A stretch of DNA of 64,000 bases from Arthrobacter antibioticus (GTDB lineage: Bacteria > Actinomycetota > Actinomycetes > Actinomycetales > Micrococcaceae): the NCBI RefSeq assembly GCF_030063205.1, contig NZ_JASISQ010000005.1, forward strand, positions 1 through 64,000. The letters run 5' to 3'. The translations under genes were made by a program, and so were the position numbers. The notes beneath the pieces were generated by a model that was not told the DNA's origin, did no database searches, and saw only the letters and a program-made list of their open reading frames with translations. How positions within the stretch are numbered: the stretch's first letter is position 1; each line of letters starts with the position of its first letter. This document shows positions 43,830 to 51,842 of this stretch, piece by piece.

Positions 43830-44698
43830 ACGCCGGTGTATTGCTTGCCCTTGTAGGCGCAGCATTTTTCCTCTTTGCCGTCAACAACTCGCATTCGTGG
43901 GCAGGCTCGAGGTCATACAGAAGGCGCCGGCACAGAATCTGGACTCGTGGTTCTGTGCCGTCAGCAGAGTCCCTACCCCGGATGGTTCGCCAACTGGCAT
44001 CCCTGTTGGCAGCAGGACGAAGCGGACCAGCCCTGTGGGGAGCCATGGCATATGTTCTGGGTGCGGAACAATACCGGGTCGACAATGGTGCCAAGGTTCT
44101 GCGCCGAGTCTCGGCAGTCAATGCCGTTAGGACGCCGCAACAAATACCAGGCTCAGGGGCAATTCCACCCCCTGCTGGGGAATCGAACGCCACACTACTG
44201 TTGGTGCTTGCTGTCCAACGAGCCAGCGCCATGGGACTGCCAACTGCAACAGCGATCCGCAATGCCTGCGCAGCTGATTTTGAGCATGGCCGCAGAATCA
44301 CGCACGGCCGCAATGCTCGGAGAACCCAACAGCATAGGACCTGGTTGGATTTAGCGGCATGCTTTGAGCTGTGTGAGACAAGCGGGGCTCCGGTTGCGGC
44401 CGTGTTAGAGCGTCTTGCGTGCAGCATCGATGCCGATAACGATGCCGCTGCGCTTCGTGAAACTGCGCTCGCGGGTCCTCGTGCAACAGCACGGCTGTTA
44501 AGCTGGCTGCCTTTTATTGGGCTTGGATTAGGCATGGTGATGGGCGTTGACCCATTGGCCGCACTCCTTGGCAGTCCTAGGGGCTGGATGGTGCTGATGG
44601 TAGGGGTGGGATTTACTATGGTGGGCAAATTATGGTCAGCAAAAATGATCGGTGATGCTGCACGGCCCGTTCATGCCAAGCCCGGTGGGCGGCGGTGA
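43826..44698 (+). CDS. tadB: TadB-like type II secretion F-domain protein
   Basis: A 290-residue inner-membrane platform protein. One hydrophobic segment at the N-terminus (LLALVGAAFFLFAV), then a cytoplasmic part with RQLASLLAAGRSGPALWGAM, and a second F-type helical bundle ending in two membrane helices (LLSWLPFIGLGLGMVMG, WMVLMVGVGFTMV). The region between about residues 70 and 200 is hydrophilic and Arg-rich, and longer than in standard TadB. Four-base overlaps with tadA and tadC support coexpression. Confidence 0.88.
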   Translation: MNAGVLLALVGAAFFLFAVNNSHSWAGSRSYRRRRHRIWTRGSVPSAESLPRMVRQLASLLAAGRSGPALWGAMAYVLGAEQYRVDNGAKVLRRVSAVNAVRTPQQIPGSGAIPPPAGESNATLLLVLAVQRASAMGLPTATAIRNACAADFEHGRRITHGRNARRTQQHRTWLDLAACFELCETSGAPVAAVLERLACSIDADNDAAALRETALAGPRATARLLSWLPFIGLGLGMVMGVDPLAALLGSPRGWMVLMVGVGFTMVGKLWSAKMIGDAARPVHAKPGGRR

Positions 44699-45309
44699 CC
44701 GTGAATGGGTGGCTAGCAATGACGCTATCTATGCTGGCATTCCTCTGTCTGTGGGGTGGGTCCTGCCCAGGACTATTCCGAGGCCAAGTGGCGCGGGATA
44801 GAAAGAAAACCTCTGGGACGCGATTTCTTGCAGGTATTCCAAATAGCTATGGCTCCTTCGCAGCTGAAGGTAGCGCTGGCGGCGTGACCTCTGTGCCACT
44901 CTTACTGGACTTCCTTGGAACAGCCTTGGACGCCGGACTTACGCTCCCAAGCGTCTTGCGCGTGGTTGCCGCGGTGGCAGAACAAGATATGCGTGAGAGT
45001 TTGCTCAGGGTGGTGGCAGGTATGGAGATTGGGGCCTCGTGGCAAGACTCGTGGGATGGAAATTTTATCCGTAGCGATGTCGCACAAATCCATGAAGCAC
45101 TAAGTTTTGGGGCACTCACTGGGGCATCCGCAGCACCCTTGCTGTACGCCGAGGCGAAACAATGCCGAGTAGCAGCCGCTCGCAGTGCTGAGAAATGTGC
45201 AGCAGCCCTGGGCGTGAAGCTTGTGCTGCCACTGGGGCTCTGCTCGTTGCCGGCTTTCATTGCGTTGGGCGTGGTTCCGGTAGTGATGGCGATGATTCCG
45301 ACTTTCTAG
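44695..45309 (+). CDS. tadC: TadC-like type II secretion F-domain protein
   Basis: A 204-residue partner of TadB. A short N-terminal helix (WLAMTLSMLAFLCLWGG) is followed by a cytoplasmic F-domain (LLDFLGTALDAGLTLPSVLR, MRESLLRVVAGMEIG) and a C-terminal helix pair (LGVKLVLPLGLCSLPAFIALG, VPVVMAMI). It starts with GTG in a GTGA overlap with tadB. The product is shorter than canonical TadC, as in other actinobacterial versions. Confidence 0.88.
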   Translation: MTVNGWLAMTLSMLAFLCLWGGSCPGLFRGQVARDRKKTSGTRFLAGIPNSYGSFAAEGSAGGVTSVPLLLDFLGTALDAGLTLPSVLRVVAAVAEQDMRESLLRVVAGMEIGASWQDSWDGNFIRSDVAQIHEALSFGALTGASAAPLLYAEAKQCRVAAARSAEKCAAALGVKLVLPLGLCSLPAFIALGVVPVVMAMIPTF

Positions 45310-45615
45310 TTTCATTTTTCTAGCCCCGTCAGGCCGTCTCCGGGAGTCGGTAAACAGGTTTTTTTGCTGGTTCTTCACGGGATCAATTTATCCACAGGCA
45401 GGGCTGTCATCTCACAAGTCCACTAACGCTGGAAGGTACCTTTCGCGAAGCTCCGATGAGGAGAAGAGTTGCTTTACCAGCCGAAAGTGGGCGGGGTTCA
45501 CAGCAGGCCTCGCAACAACATTTAGTGCGTGAAGGCAAGAAAAAGCAAGTGAGAAAAACTGCTCGTACAACCTATTCGCACAAGCGATTGATTCAAATTA
45601 ATTCAAGGAGTGAAA
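45310..45615 (+). other. Gap between tadC and the pilin gene
   Basis: About 300 bases without a credible gene. There is no strong hairpin; a T-rich stretch near 45310-45320 and 45358-45372 could weaken read-through. The end carries the ribosome binding site AAGGAG (45605-45610) of the pilin. A separate pilin promoter is plausible here, because pilins are usually needed in excess. Confidence 0.4.
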
Positions 45616-45770
45616 ATGACCACCAACGAAGCCGCCAGAGGACACATACCAGGCAAAGAGGGAGTTTTTGCGGCAGAGAACGTCCGCGAAATTTTTGTGG
45701 GGGCCTGCAGCAGCCCGCCTGTGGTGAACTATTTAGTGCCACCAGGCCACGCGAGGAAGCATGAGCATTC

Positions 45771-45818
45771 AAGCCGTTGGACAAGCCGTTGGACAAGCCG
45801 TTGGGCAAGCCGTTGGGC
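45771..45818 (+). repeat. Four tandem 12-base repeats in the pilin leader
   Basis: Four copies of AAGCCGTTGGAC/AAGCCGTTGGGC in a row, encoding SRWT/SRWA units in frame. The last base pairs differ only at one position (A or G). Slippage here would lengthen the leader by four residues without shifting the frame. Confidence 0.9.
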
Positions 45819-45852
45819 AAAGTCAGGCAGGGAAGCGGGCATGGCGACAGCT

Positions 45853-45868
45853 GAATACGCGGCCATGG
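45853..45868 (+). other. attL, left junction of the element
   Basis: The pilin sequence GAATACGC is followed by GGCCATGG, which is unlike the pilin continuation at the right end. Comparing the two ends gives only a short common core, GC or GCCAT, as expected for a serine recombinase. The exact crossover bases need the empty site. Confidence 0.7.
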
Positions 45869-45899
45869 TGTCAAGTCACTAGTGAGATAAACTCATTGC

Positions 45900-47327
45900 A
45901 TGACGACTTCAAAGGGCAAGCGGGCCGCCATCTACACGCGCATCAGCCGGGACACCAAAGGCGAAGGATTGGGCGTGCAGCGCCAGCTGGAAGACTGCCG
46001 TACCCTAGCCCAGCGTATCGGCGCCAAAGTCGTGAAGGAATACTCAGACAATGACGTTTCTGCATTCAGTGGCCGCAAGCGCCCCGAGTACGAAAAGATG
46101 CTGGCCGACATTTCAGCTGGCCGCGTGGAACTCGTCATAGCGTGGAACTCAGACAGGCTTCACCGCCAAACCAAAGAACTCGAACGATACATGGATTTAT
46201 GTTTGCCTCGTGGCGTGGACACTCACACAGTACAGGCTGGCATCCTTGAATTTACCACCGCCAACGGCCGCATGGTCGCGAAAATGCTTGGTGCCGTTTC
46301 ACAGCAAGAATCAGAGCTCAAAGGGGAGCGCATCCGCCGACAGAAAGCCCAGGCAGCCAAAGCCGGAAAGTATTTAGGCGGGCGCGTGCCGTGGGGATGG
46401 CATAAGCAGGGCGACGTGATCGAAGTAGAGCCCATGGCCGGAAAACAGATCCTCGACGGGACACGCGCCATCATCGGTGGTAAGTCTTTGGTGAGCGTCA
46501 CGAGGGCTTGGGCGGATGCTGGCGTGGTCAGCTTGGCAGGAACACCCATGAACACCACTCAAGTGAAGCGGGTTCTTTTGCGGTCCCGAAACGCGGGACT
46601 CACGACCTTTCATGGCGAAGTGGTGGCAGATACATGGCCCGCGATCCTGCCCTTGGAGATGTTCCGCCAGTGCGAAGCAATACTGACCAGCCCCGAGCGC
46701 CCGCAACAGTCAGAGGCCAAATTCAAGTACCTATTGAGCGGGATCATGAAGTGCTATTGCGGAAGATACATGACAGGTTTCGGAGCTGAGGGGCACCGCC
46801 GTAACTATCGGTGCAAGATCCACCAAGAGGGCGGTAAATACGTTCCAGGCCACGCTAACCGAGCAATGTCATCTTTGGATGATTACGTGCTGCGCCTCGC
46901 CGCCGCCTACCTTGACCGCGAAGACTTCAAAGCCGCTGTAATGGCCGATGCCAAGTCACTGGCCGAGCGTGAAGCGCCGGAAGAATCTGCAGACGTTGGG
47001 GAGCTTATTGCGCGCAAGAATTCTTTGGCCCGGATGTTTGCTCAGGGTGTCATCTCAGAGAGTCAGCTAGTGGAGGGCAGTCGCGAAGTTGAACAGAAAC
47101 TCGACTCCATGCAGCAGAGCGCAGCCGCGAATGTCGGTAGTCGGATCATGGCAAGTTTCGCATTTGCCGAGAATGCCGGTGAAGTATTCCTCGCTAAGGA
47201 TACGGACGTAAAACGTGAACTGCTGCGGGTCCTTTTCGATATCACACTGCAGCCGTCAGGGCCTTACCGTGGCACTTTTGATCCTACGACGGTGGACATA
47301 AAACCAATTTTTCAGGTGACGCTTTAG
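45900..47327 (+). CDS. Large serine recombinase (integrase)
   Basis: A 475-residue site-specific recombinase. The catalytic domain starts AAIYTRISRD with the nucleophile Ser16, followed by GVQRQLEDC, DNDVSAFSGRKRPEYEKML and AWNSDRLHRQ. A recombinase domain and a zinc ribbon with the cysteines of MKCYCGRYM and RCKIHQ follow, then a coiled-coil-like region (about 345-420). It begins about 35 bases inside the left junction, the usual place for attP-int. It should catalyse integration at the pilin gene and, with an excision factor, excision. No overlap with other genes. Confidence 0.96.
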   Translation: MTTSKGKRAAIYTRISRDTKGEGLGVQRQLEDCRTLAQRIGAKVVKEYSDNDVSAFSGRKRPEYEKMLADISAGRVELVIAWNSDRLHRQTKELERYMDLCLPRGVDTHTVQAGILEFTTANGRMVAKMLGAVSQQESELKGERIRRQKAQAAKAGKYLGGRVPWGWHKQGDVIEVEPMAGKQILDGTRAIIGGKSLVSVTRAWADAGVVSLAGTPMNTTQVKRVLLRSRNAGLTTFHGEVVADTWPAILPLEMFRQCEAILTSPERPQQSEAKFKYLLSGIMKCYCGRYMTGFGAEGHRRNYRCKIHQEGGKYVPGHANRAMSSLDDYVLRLAAAYLDREDFKAAVMADAKSLAEREAPEESADVGELIARKNSLARMFAQGVISESQLVEGSREVEQKLDSMQQSAAANVGSRIMASFAFAENAGEVFLAKDTDVKRELLRVLFDITLQPSGPYRGTFDPTTVDIKPIFQVTL

Positions 47328-47335
47328 GGCAGCTT

Positions 47336-47363
47336 TTGACACACGTGTACTTTCATGTAAAGT
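47336..47363 (+). promoter_or_regulatory. Possible promoter with an inverted repeat behind the integrase
   Basis: TTGACA (47336-47341) and TAAAGT (47358-47363) are separated by 16 bases. The second hexamer lies within the inverted repeat TACTTT-CATGT-AAAGTA (47349-47365), so a repressor bound there could block the promoter. Confidence 0.4.
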
Positions 47364-47795
47364 ATGACAGTAGAGGCGCACAAGTCTCTGAATCACCAAG
47401 ACCGTCAGAGTACGGCCTCTAGCCTTACAGGTAAGAGTCACCCTCGTGTAGCACTGCGGGGAGTAAGCATTACAGAAGACCGTCGTTTGACGGCAGGCCT
47501 AACAGCCGCAGTAAAGTATTCTCCCGCGCCAAGTTCGCTTCTATGTGTGCATTTCAGTGACACATTAGGACTATGGAGGTCTTTCATGTAAAGTGTCTCA
47601 AAGAGGCCCAGAAGTCTCTAAAAACATAGACAGGACGCAAACCCGGCGTCCCTGTAGCCAAGAAAGAGCTACGGACAGCAGGCATTCGCGCCTGTTAGGA
47701 GCACCGAGTTCCACAAATCCCGAAAATCACCCCATGAAGTTACTGGGAGATACGGGCTTTTCTTATGCCCAAAAACTGAACACCCGCTGAAATTG
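47349..47795 (+). ncRNA. Duplicated, structured non-coding region
   Basis: Two related units begin at 47351 and 47582, 231 bases apart. Each opens with TTTCATGTAAAGT and then AGAGGC-CA-AAGTCTCT. Several helices can be drawn: TAGAGGC/GCCTCTA and CCGTC/GACGG in unit 1; GGACGC/GCGTCC, GTAGC/GCTAC and CAGGC/GCCTG in unit 2. No reasonable protein is encoded. The segment lies between the integrase and the excisionase gene and ends near a terminator. It could be one or two small RNAs, a regulatory leader or a replication/excision region; I cannot assign it to a known family. Confidence 0.45.
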
Positions 47796-47829
47796 AACCG
47801 ATCACACCCCGTGGTCGGTTTTGTTGTTT
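47796..47829 (+). terminator. Terminator ahead of the excisionase gene
   Basis: Ten-pair stem AACCGATCAC / GTGGTCGGTT (one T-G pair) with a short C-rich loop and the tail TTGTTGTTT. It closes the structured non-coding region. Confidence 0.75.
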
Positions 47830-47841
47830 AACCACCACACC

Positions 47842-47865
47842 ATGCCCCGGCTCTCGCTGGGGCAT
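47842..47865 (+). other. Hairpin in the excisionase leader
   Basis: ATGCCCC pairs with GGGGCAT around a ten-base loop, ending about 10 bases before the AAGGAGA of the next gene. It may be a second terminator or a leader stem. Confidence 0.55.
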
Positions 47866-47884
47866 TCCTATTTAAGGAGAAATC

Positions 47885-48067
47885 ATGCCCCGCTCACTCC
47901 CTGAACTGGCTAGCATCAACGAAGCCGCCACGCGCTATAGCTGCCACCCGCGAACAATCCGCCGACTTATTGAGTCTGGAGAAATCGCCGTGTACCGCGT
48001 AGGACCAAAAATCATTCGAATCAACATCTCCGAAACGGACGCTCGATTTCTGCAGGATCGACCGTGA
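47885..48067 (+). CDS. Excisionase-like helix-turn-helix protein
   Basis: A 60-residue DNA-binding protein: LASINEAATRYSCHPRTIRRLIESGEIAVYRVGPKIIRI has the winged helix pattern of the Xis/MerR-BldC excisionase family. The ribosome binding site AAGGAGAAATC is excellent. In serine-recombinase elements such a protein can be the recombination directionality factor, or it can act as a regulator. It starts the run of overlapping small genes of the element. Confidence 0.8.
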   Translation: MPRSLPELASINEAATRYSCHPRTIRRLIESGEIAVYRVGPKIIRINISETDARFLQDRP

Positions 48068-48192
48068 AGAGTCCATACACAGACAAACTGGCCGCCCACA
48101 TCGCCGCCACAGTCGCCACCTGGGCTGCACCAACCCCTGAACAGATCCGCCGCGTAACGGTTCTTCTGCGCCCAACAAGCGGTGATGCCTAA
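48064..48192 (+). CDS. Small phage-type protein of 42 residues
   Basis: Starts at GTG in a four-base overlap with the excisionase-like gene and ends at TAA one base before the next GTG. The product (VKSPYTDKLAAHIAATVATW through VTVLLRPTSGDA) has the pattern of short proteins found next to excisionases in actinobacterial integrative elements, with W-x-P-TPEQIRRV-x-x-LLRP at the end. No function is known. Confidence 0.7.
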   Translation: MKSPYTDKLAAHIAATVATWAAPTPEQIRRVTVLLRPTSGDA

Positions 48193-48441
48193 GTGAAGCC
48201 CGACCGCGTTAACACAAGTGAGCTAGAAACGATCCAACCCCTACCCGATCACACGGGTCTAGTGGCTGGCGTTTACGTCGCAGTGGTGCAAGTACGTGGT
48301 TCAGTCACCGATCCCAAGTACCGCCGCCGCGTTCTATTCAATCTCCCGAGCGCACAAAGGGCAGTGGACAGAGCTCACATGGCAGGGCTTGACGCCAGCA
48401 TTCAACTCTGCCAACTAATCCCAACAGAAGGTGATTTTTAG
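48193..48441 (+). CDS. Hypothetical protein of the element (82 residues)
   Basis: A GTG start directly after the preceding stop codon. The sequence shows an alternating hydrophobic stretch (GLVAGVYVAVVQVRG) followed by a basic RRRVLFNLPSAQRAVDRAHMAG segment, suggesting an alpha/beta fold. I do not recognise the family. It overlaps the next gene by one base, so all genes from 47885 to 49948 form one unit. Confidence 0.65.
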   Translation: MKPDRVNTSELETIQPLPDHTGLVAGVYVAVVQVRGSVTDPKYRRRVLFNLPSAQRAVDRAHMAGLDASIQLCQLIPTEGDF

Positions 48442-48689
48442 TGTCTCAGACACAAGAAAAGGCCCCCGGCAACGAATCCAAGGGCCTAATAAATCTTGCA
48501 CTCAACAGCCTAGCAGAAACCGCCGACGTTCAGCCGCCCCAATGCGACTGCATCAGCCCAGATGACTGGCTATGCCCATCATGCCGCGCCCTGGCGTTAC
48601 CTCAACTCAGAGCCGAAATCAGAAAGAACCTCGTGACGACCATCAGCTTTATCGACGTAAAAGCCGCAAGGGAGCGTGATGCACGATGA
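48441..48689 (+). CDS. Hypothetical protein with a CxC-CPxC zinc-binding pattern
   Basis: An 82-residue protein starting with GTG. Residues about 35-50 contain CDCISPDDWLCPSC, four cysteines arranged like a zinc knuckle. The rest is helical (LNSLAETADV, LPQLRAEIRKNL). Role unknown; a helper of the following ATPase is conceivable because the two genes overlap (ATGA). Confidence 0.6.
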   Translation: MSQTQEKAPGNESKGLINLALNSLAETADVQPPQCDCISPDDWLCPSCRALALPQLRAEIRKNLVTTISFIDVKAARERDAR

Positions 48690-49948
48690 CCGCAACTATG
48701 GACCTAACGAACACTTGGAGCGCTTCGAACGCTTCGAACGGATCATTACTGGGGGAGGTGTTGATCCGTTCGCGGGTATGGCTCAGCCGCTTTATTTGCG
48801 TCATGGATGATGCCGACCTCGACATTCTGGCACTTTGGGCAGTGCATACACATTTCTGTGATGTGAGCTATACAACGCCCCGATTACAGATTGATTCCAC
48901 CATGCCGAACTCAGGCAAAACGACCGTCCTAGAACATCTTGAACGTCTCTCCTTCAATCCGTTACAGGCATCCTCCATCAGTTCCCCGGCACTGATTCCC
49001 CGGATGATCGACAAGGGACTAACCACCATCTTGATTGACGAAGCGGACAGGACCCTTGACCCGAAGAAACCCGAGGTTGGGGAACTCATTGCGATCATCA
49101 ACGCCGGTTACAAACGCGGCGCTTCTCGCCCCACTCTTGTTCCCGTAGCTGGGGGTGGCTGGGATGTTCACCGTATGCCGACATACTCCCCAATTGCCAT
49201 AGCCGGAAACGCACCTGCACTTCCGGATGACACGAGAACACGCATTATCCGCGTTCTACTCATGCCGGACTTCAACGGCACCGTGGAGGAATCCGACTGG
49301 GAAAACATCGAACCCATGGCAGGAGACCTTCTCGAAGCAATCAGCCAAGCTGCGGACGAATTCCGCGAAAACGTCAGGACAGCACGCCCCGAACTTCCCG
49401 AGGGATGCATTGGGCGCATGAAAGAGAAATGGAACCCACTACGCCGAATTGCCGAAGTAGCAGGCGGACGGTGGCCCGGAGTCGTTGACGAGCTCATACG
49501 AAGGGACATTGAAGAAGTGAATATGGAACGAGCGGACGGAATTTCCAAACTCCCACCAGCGGTAACCCTACTCAGGGACGTTCACGCAACCTGGGGGGAC
49601 ACCCTATTCAAACCATCAAGCGTCATTGCCTTACAGCTCGCCAAGCACAATCCAGAAATGTGGGGGATGCAGAACTACATGGGTAAAACGATCACGACTA
49701 AGCGCATGGCAGGAATGCTTTCCCAAGCTTTCAAGATTCATTCCAAGCAGCGATCAGACGGCGACCGAGCCCGAGGATATTACCGGGCCGAGTTCGAGAA
49801 CGCTTGGGAACGGTTCGGGCACACACCCCCTAATCAATCCGTTCCATCCGTTCAAAGCTCACCATCCGTTCAGAATCTCCCCATTTGCACCGAATGCGGC
49901 GACCTGCTCGACGACACCGAAACCAACATTCACCAGGCATGTGCATGA
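48686..49948 (+). CDS. DUF3631 ATPase, probable replication protein of the element
   Basis: A 420-residue P-loop protein of the DUF3631 type. Walker A lies at residues 71-80 (STMPNSGKTT), Walker B at 115-121 (ILIDEAD), and the DUF3631 core follows (NAGYKRGASRPTL, TYSPIAIAGNAPALPDDTRTRIIRVLL, KWNPLRRIAEVAGG). Such proteins sit at the helicase/primase position of actinobacterial phages and integrative elements; helicase loading or replication is the usual guess. The C-terminal 35 residues (from QSVPSVQSSPSVQ) form a short repeat and end in a CxxC...C pattern. Confidence 0.85.
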   Translation: MTATMDLTNTWSASNASNGSLLGEVLIRSRVWLSRFICVMDDADLDILALWAVHTHFCDVSYTTPRLQIDSTMPNSGKTTVLEHLERLSFNPLQASSISSPALIPRMIDKGLTTILIDEADRTLDPKKPEVGELIAIINAGYKRGASRPTLVPVAGGGWDVHRMPTYSPIAIAGNAPALPDDTRTRIIRVLLMPDFNGTVEESDWENIEPMAGDLLEAISQAADEFRENVRTARPELPEGCIGRMKEKWNPLRRIAEVAGGRWPGVVDELIRRDIEEVNMERADGISKLPPAVTLLRDVHATWGDTLFKPSSVIALQLAKHNPEMWGMQNYMGKTITTKRMAGMLSQAFKIHSKQRSDGDRARGYYRAEFENAWERFGHTPPNQSVPSVQSSPSVQNLPICTECGDLLDDTETNIHQACA

Positions 49949-49977
49949 ACACCGCGAACCACCAAGGAGATAAGACG

Positions 49978-50175
49978 ATGACCAATCACATGCACCCCAA
50001 GACCATCGCCCCGCACATTACCAATTTCGTTGACAATCAGGCGCTCATGCTCGACGGCCCTGCCTGCCACGACTGTAACGCCGAGGTTGAAGCGTTCATC
50101 AACGGCCCCATCGTCGCCGTGAACGTCATGCACGAGGGCACTTGCCCCACCTACCGGAAACGGGTAACTAAATGA
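49978..50175 (+). CDS. Small hypothetical protein with CxxC motif
   Basis: A 65-residue protein with the ribosome binding site AAGGAGATAAGACG ahead of the ATG. It carries CHDCNAEVEAF and a later lone Cys (GTCPTYRK), a possible metal site. It overlaps the next gene by four bases. Confidence 0.6.
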   Translation: MTNHMHPKTIAPHITNFVDNQALMLDGPACHDCNAEVEAFINGPIVAVNVMHEGTCPTYRKRVTK

Positions 50176-50360
50176 CCACCAACGGATGCTCATACTGCAA
50201 AGCCGCTCTTGAAGGATGGGGGCTTCGGGGGTCCACTGCCCACCATCCAGAGTGCCCGAGCCAGTACATGCCCCGCCCACGCCCCCACAGTTTGCCCATG
50301 ATGGACGCCGCAGGAAACCCGTCACAGCCCCTCGAAACCACACCAGCAGAACAGGAATAG
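50172..50360 (+). CDS. Small hypothetical protein with CxxC and HHxxC motifs
   Basis: A 62-residue protein in ATGA overlap with its predecessor. CSYCKAALEGWG and HHPECPS suggest a small zinc-binding fold, the rest is Pro-rich. Similar one-domain zinc proteins are frequent in phage-like actinobacterial islands. Confidence 0.6.
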   Translation: MTTNGCSYCKAALEGWGLRGSTAHHPECPSQYMPRPRPHSLPMMDAAGNPSQPLETTPAEQE

Positions 50361-50363
50361 GGC

Positions 50364-50603
50364 ATGTCAACTAATACTTGGACACCATTCATCTCAGGCC
50401 CCGAACAGTGGACGAACAACATACGTTCGATAGAAGTACGCCAAGCCAAACTGACCACCCCTAACGGCGAAAACACCCTAGGGCTATTCATCAAACAAGC
50501 CCGCACTTGGCTCGTCATCCCAGACTCAGTAGCCATAGAAATGGCAAACGACATTCTTGACGCCATCGAAACCCGCACCACCGCTGAGATTGACCCCGCA
50601 TAG
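50364..50603 (+). CDS. Hypothetical protein of the element (79 residues)
   Basis: An acidic protein with a beta-rich middle (NNIRSIEVRQAKL, ENTLGLFIKQ, TWLVIPDS) and a C-terminal helix (AIEMANDILDAIETRT). Begins three bases after the preceding stop codon. Not recognised. Confidence 0.6.
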   Translation: MSTNTWTPFISGPEQWTNNIRSIEVRQAKLTTPNGENTLGLFIKQARTWLVIPDSVAIEMANDILDAIETRTTAEIDPA

Positions 50604-50629
50604 CCCGCGAAGGAGACCGAGAACCGCCA

Positions 50630-50908
50630 ATGCCACGAACCACCATAATTCACCCCATCACCATCCACGACCGATCAGTAACCATCAAATGCCCGCGCTG
50701 CGGAGACCTCCACCAGTACCACGCCGAAGAACTCAAACCCTGGCCCATACGCCCCGGACACGAACGCACCGTCACAGCACAGTGCTACCGCACAGACAGA
50801 CGCATGGCCGCTGCTGGCAACAGCAACGCTGCAAACGCCCTCACATGGGGACCCGGCATAACAAACACATTCACCATCAAATTCCAAAGACAGGAACCCA
50901 CACAATGA
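50630..50908 (+). CDS. Hypothetical protein with CPRCG motif
   Basis: A 92-residue protein with a CPRCGDLHQYH segment near residue 22, an Arg/Gln-rich end and few hydrophobic stretches. From this gene on the plus strand becomes conspicuously rich in A and C, including third codon positions. It overlaps the next short gene by four bases. Confidence 0.55.
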   Translation: MPRTTIIHPITIHDRSVTIKCPRCGDLHQYHAEELKPWPIRPGHERTVTAQCYRTDRRMAAAGNSNAANALTWGPGITNTFTIKFQRQEPTQ

Positions 50909-51051
50909 CCGAAAACCGAGCCACCGACGCAGGACGACAAATCTACCTACAACAACACGGGAAAGCACCAGAACCACTAGAACCCGTGACACCCGACCCC
51001 GGCACCACAGACGCCGGACGTGCCATCTACCAAACCAAAAACAACCGCTAG
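50905..51051 (+). CDS. 48-residue protein with two internal repeats
   Basis: Begins with ATG in an ATGA overlap. Two copies of the pattern x-T-DAGRxIY (ATDAGRQIYLQQHGK and TTDAGRAIYQTKNNR) make up most of the chain. No known family. Confidence 0.55.
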   Translation: MTENRATDAGRQIYLQQHGKAPEPLEPVTPDPGTTDAGRAIYQTKNNR

Positions 51052-51065
51052 AAAAGGACCACACA

Positions 51066-51842
51066 ATGCGCACCTACGATATGACCCCCAACGGCGAACG
51101 CCCCCAAGACCCCCAAACCCTAGCTACCATCCTGCGCCGCCTAAAGCTCAACCTACCCAAAGACATCACAGACGGCCCACCCACAACACACGCCATCGGT
51201 GCAAGCCAGCTCATCGAAAAGGTACTGCCCTACGCTGACCACATGGCAGCCGCAGCCCGTGCAGTCCTCAACGGAGAAAGCCCCGCACAACACCTCGCAC
51301 TCGCCGCAGCCGAAAATATGCGCATCCCACTAGCCCAAGCCATCGTAGAACTTGGCTCACAAACCTACGTGGACAAACTCAACACCAACGCCGACAACAT
51401 CATCAAGGCCCTCCGTGCCGAGATATTCAACCCCGCCATAGGCCAACTCACCGCACTCATCGACAACGCCCCCCACGCCTCATGGGATCTAGACACAGCC
51501 CTAGCCGAAGGCGACTACAAACAAGCGCAGATCATCAAAGACAACGCCGACATCATCACCCGCCTGGAACAAACCGAAAAGGCCCGCCGAATCCTACACA
51601 GCGGAGCATTCACCGGAGACGCAGCATGGACCCAAGAGCCCGGCAGCATCGACAAAACCGGAGAGCCCAACCCAAAAAAACTCTCATGGTGGGCAACACT
51701 CATCCGCGACGGATACAACCCCATCTTCCCCACCGTCAGTGAATGGCAAAAACTCCACAACAGCACAGCCCACGCAGACTACAGGGCAAGCCAAGAAGTC
51801 ACCGTAGAAGTCTTCCAACTCGGAACAGAACTACACAACTAA
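51066..51842 (+). CDS. Hypothetical 258-residue protein of the element
   Basis: A soluble, largely helical protein of unknown function. It contains HLALAAAENMRIPLAQAIVELGSQTYVDKLNTN and a C-terminal segment rich in Trp and Lys (KKLSWWATLIRDGYNP). The DNA is strongly A/C-rich on this strand. A terminator follows at 51854. Its position, last in the first block of element genes, resembles that of phage replication or regulatory proteins, but I have no motif to support a function. Confidence 0.65.
   Translation: MRTYDMTPNGERPQDPQTLATILRRLKLNLPKDITDGPPTTHAIGASQLIEKVLPYADHMAAAARAVLNGESPAQHLALAAAENMRIPLAQAIVELGSQTYVDKLNTNADNIIKALRAEIFNPAIGQLTALIDNAPHASWDLDTALAEGDYKQAQIIKDNADIITRLEQTEKARRILHSGAFTGDAAWTQEPGSIDKTGEPNPKKLSWWATLIRDGYNPIFPTVSEWQKLHNSTAHADYRASQEVTVEVFQLGTELHN

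Larger units (their letters stand above)
45616..45882 (+). pseudogene. 5' part of the DUF4244/Flp-type pilin gene, interrupted by the integrated element
   Basis: The first part of a Flp-like (DUF4244) pilin. Translation from ATG 45616 gives a long leader with a 4-fold repeat RWxSRWxS, then the prepilin-type stretch KSGREAGMATAEYA with the Glu that is needed for assembly (about residue 80). After this, at about 45862, the sequence leaves the pilin pattern and stops at TAG 45882. The missing hydrophobic half is at 56012-56125. As it stands the product (88 residues) lacks the transmembrane helix and cannot be a pilin. The 88-residue peptide may still be made. Confidence 0.85.

Noticed and set aside
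47349-47795. tRNA, tmRNA or CRISPR in the non-coding segment behind the integrase
   Set aside because: No cloverleaf or TTC-arm, no tmRNA tag, and only two diverged copies without regular spacers.
48686-49948. Phage terminase or FtsK-type translocase
   Set aside because: The P-loop protein has the DUF3631 sequence pattern, lacks a nuclease domain and has no FtsK motifs.
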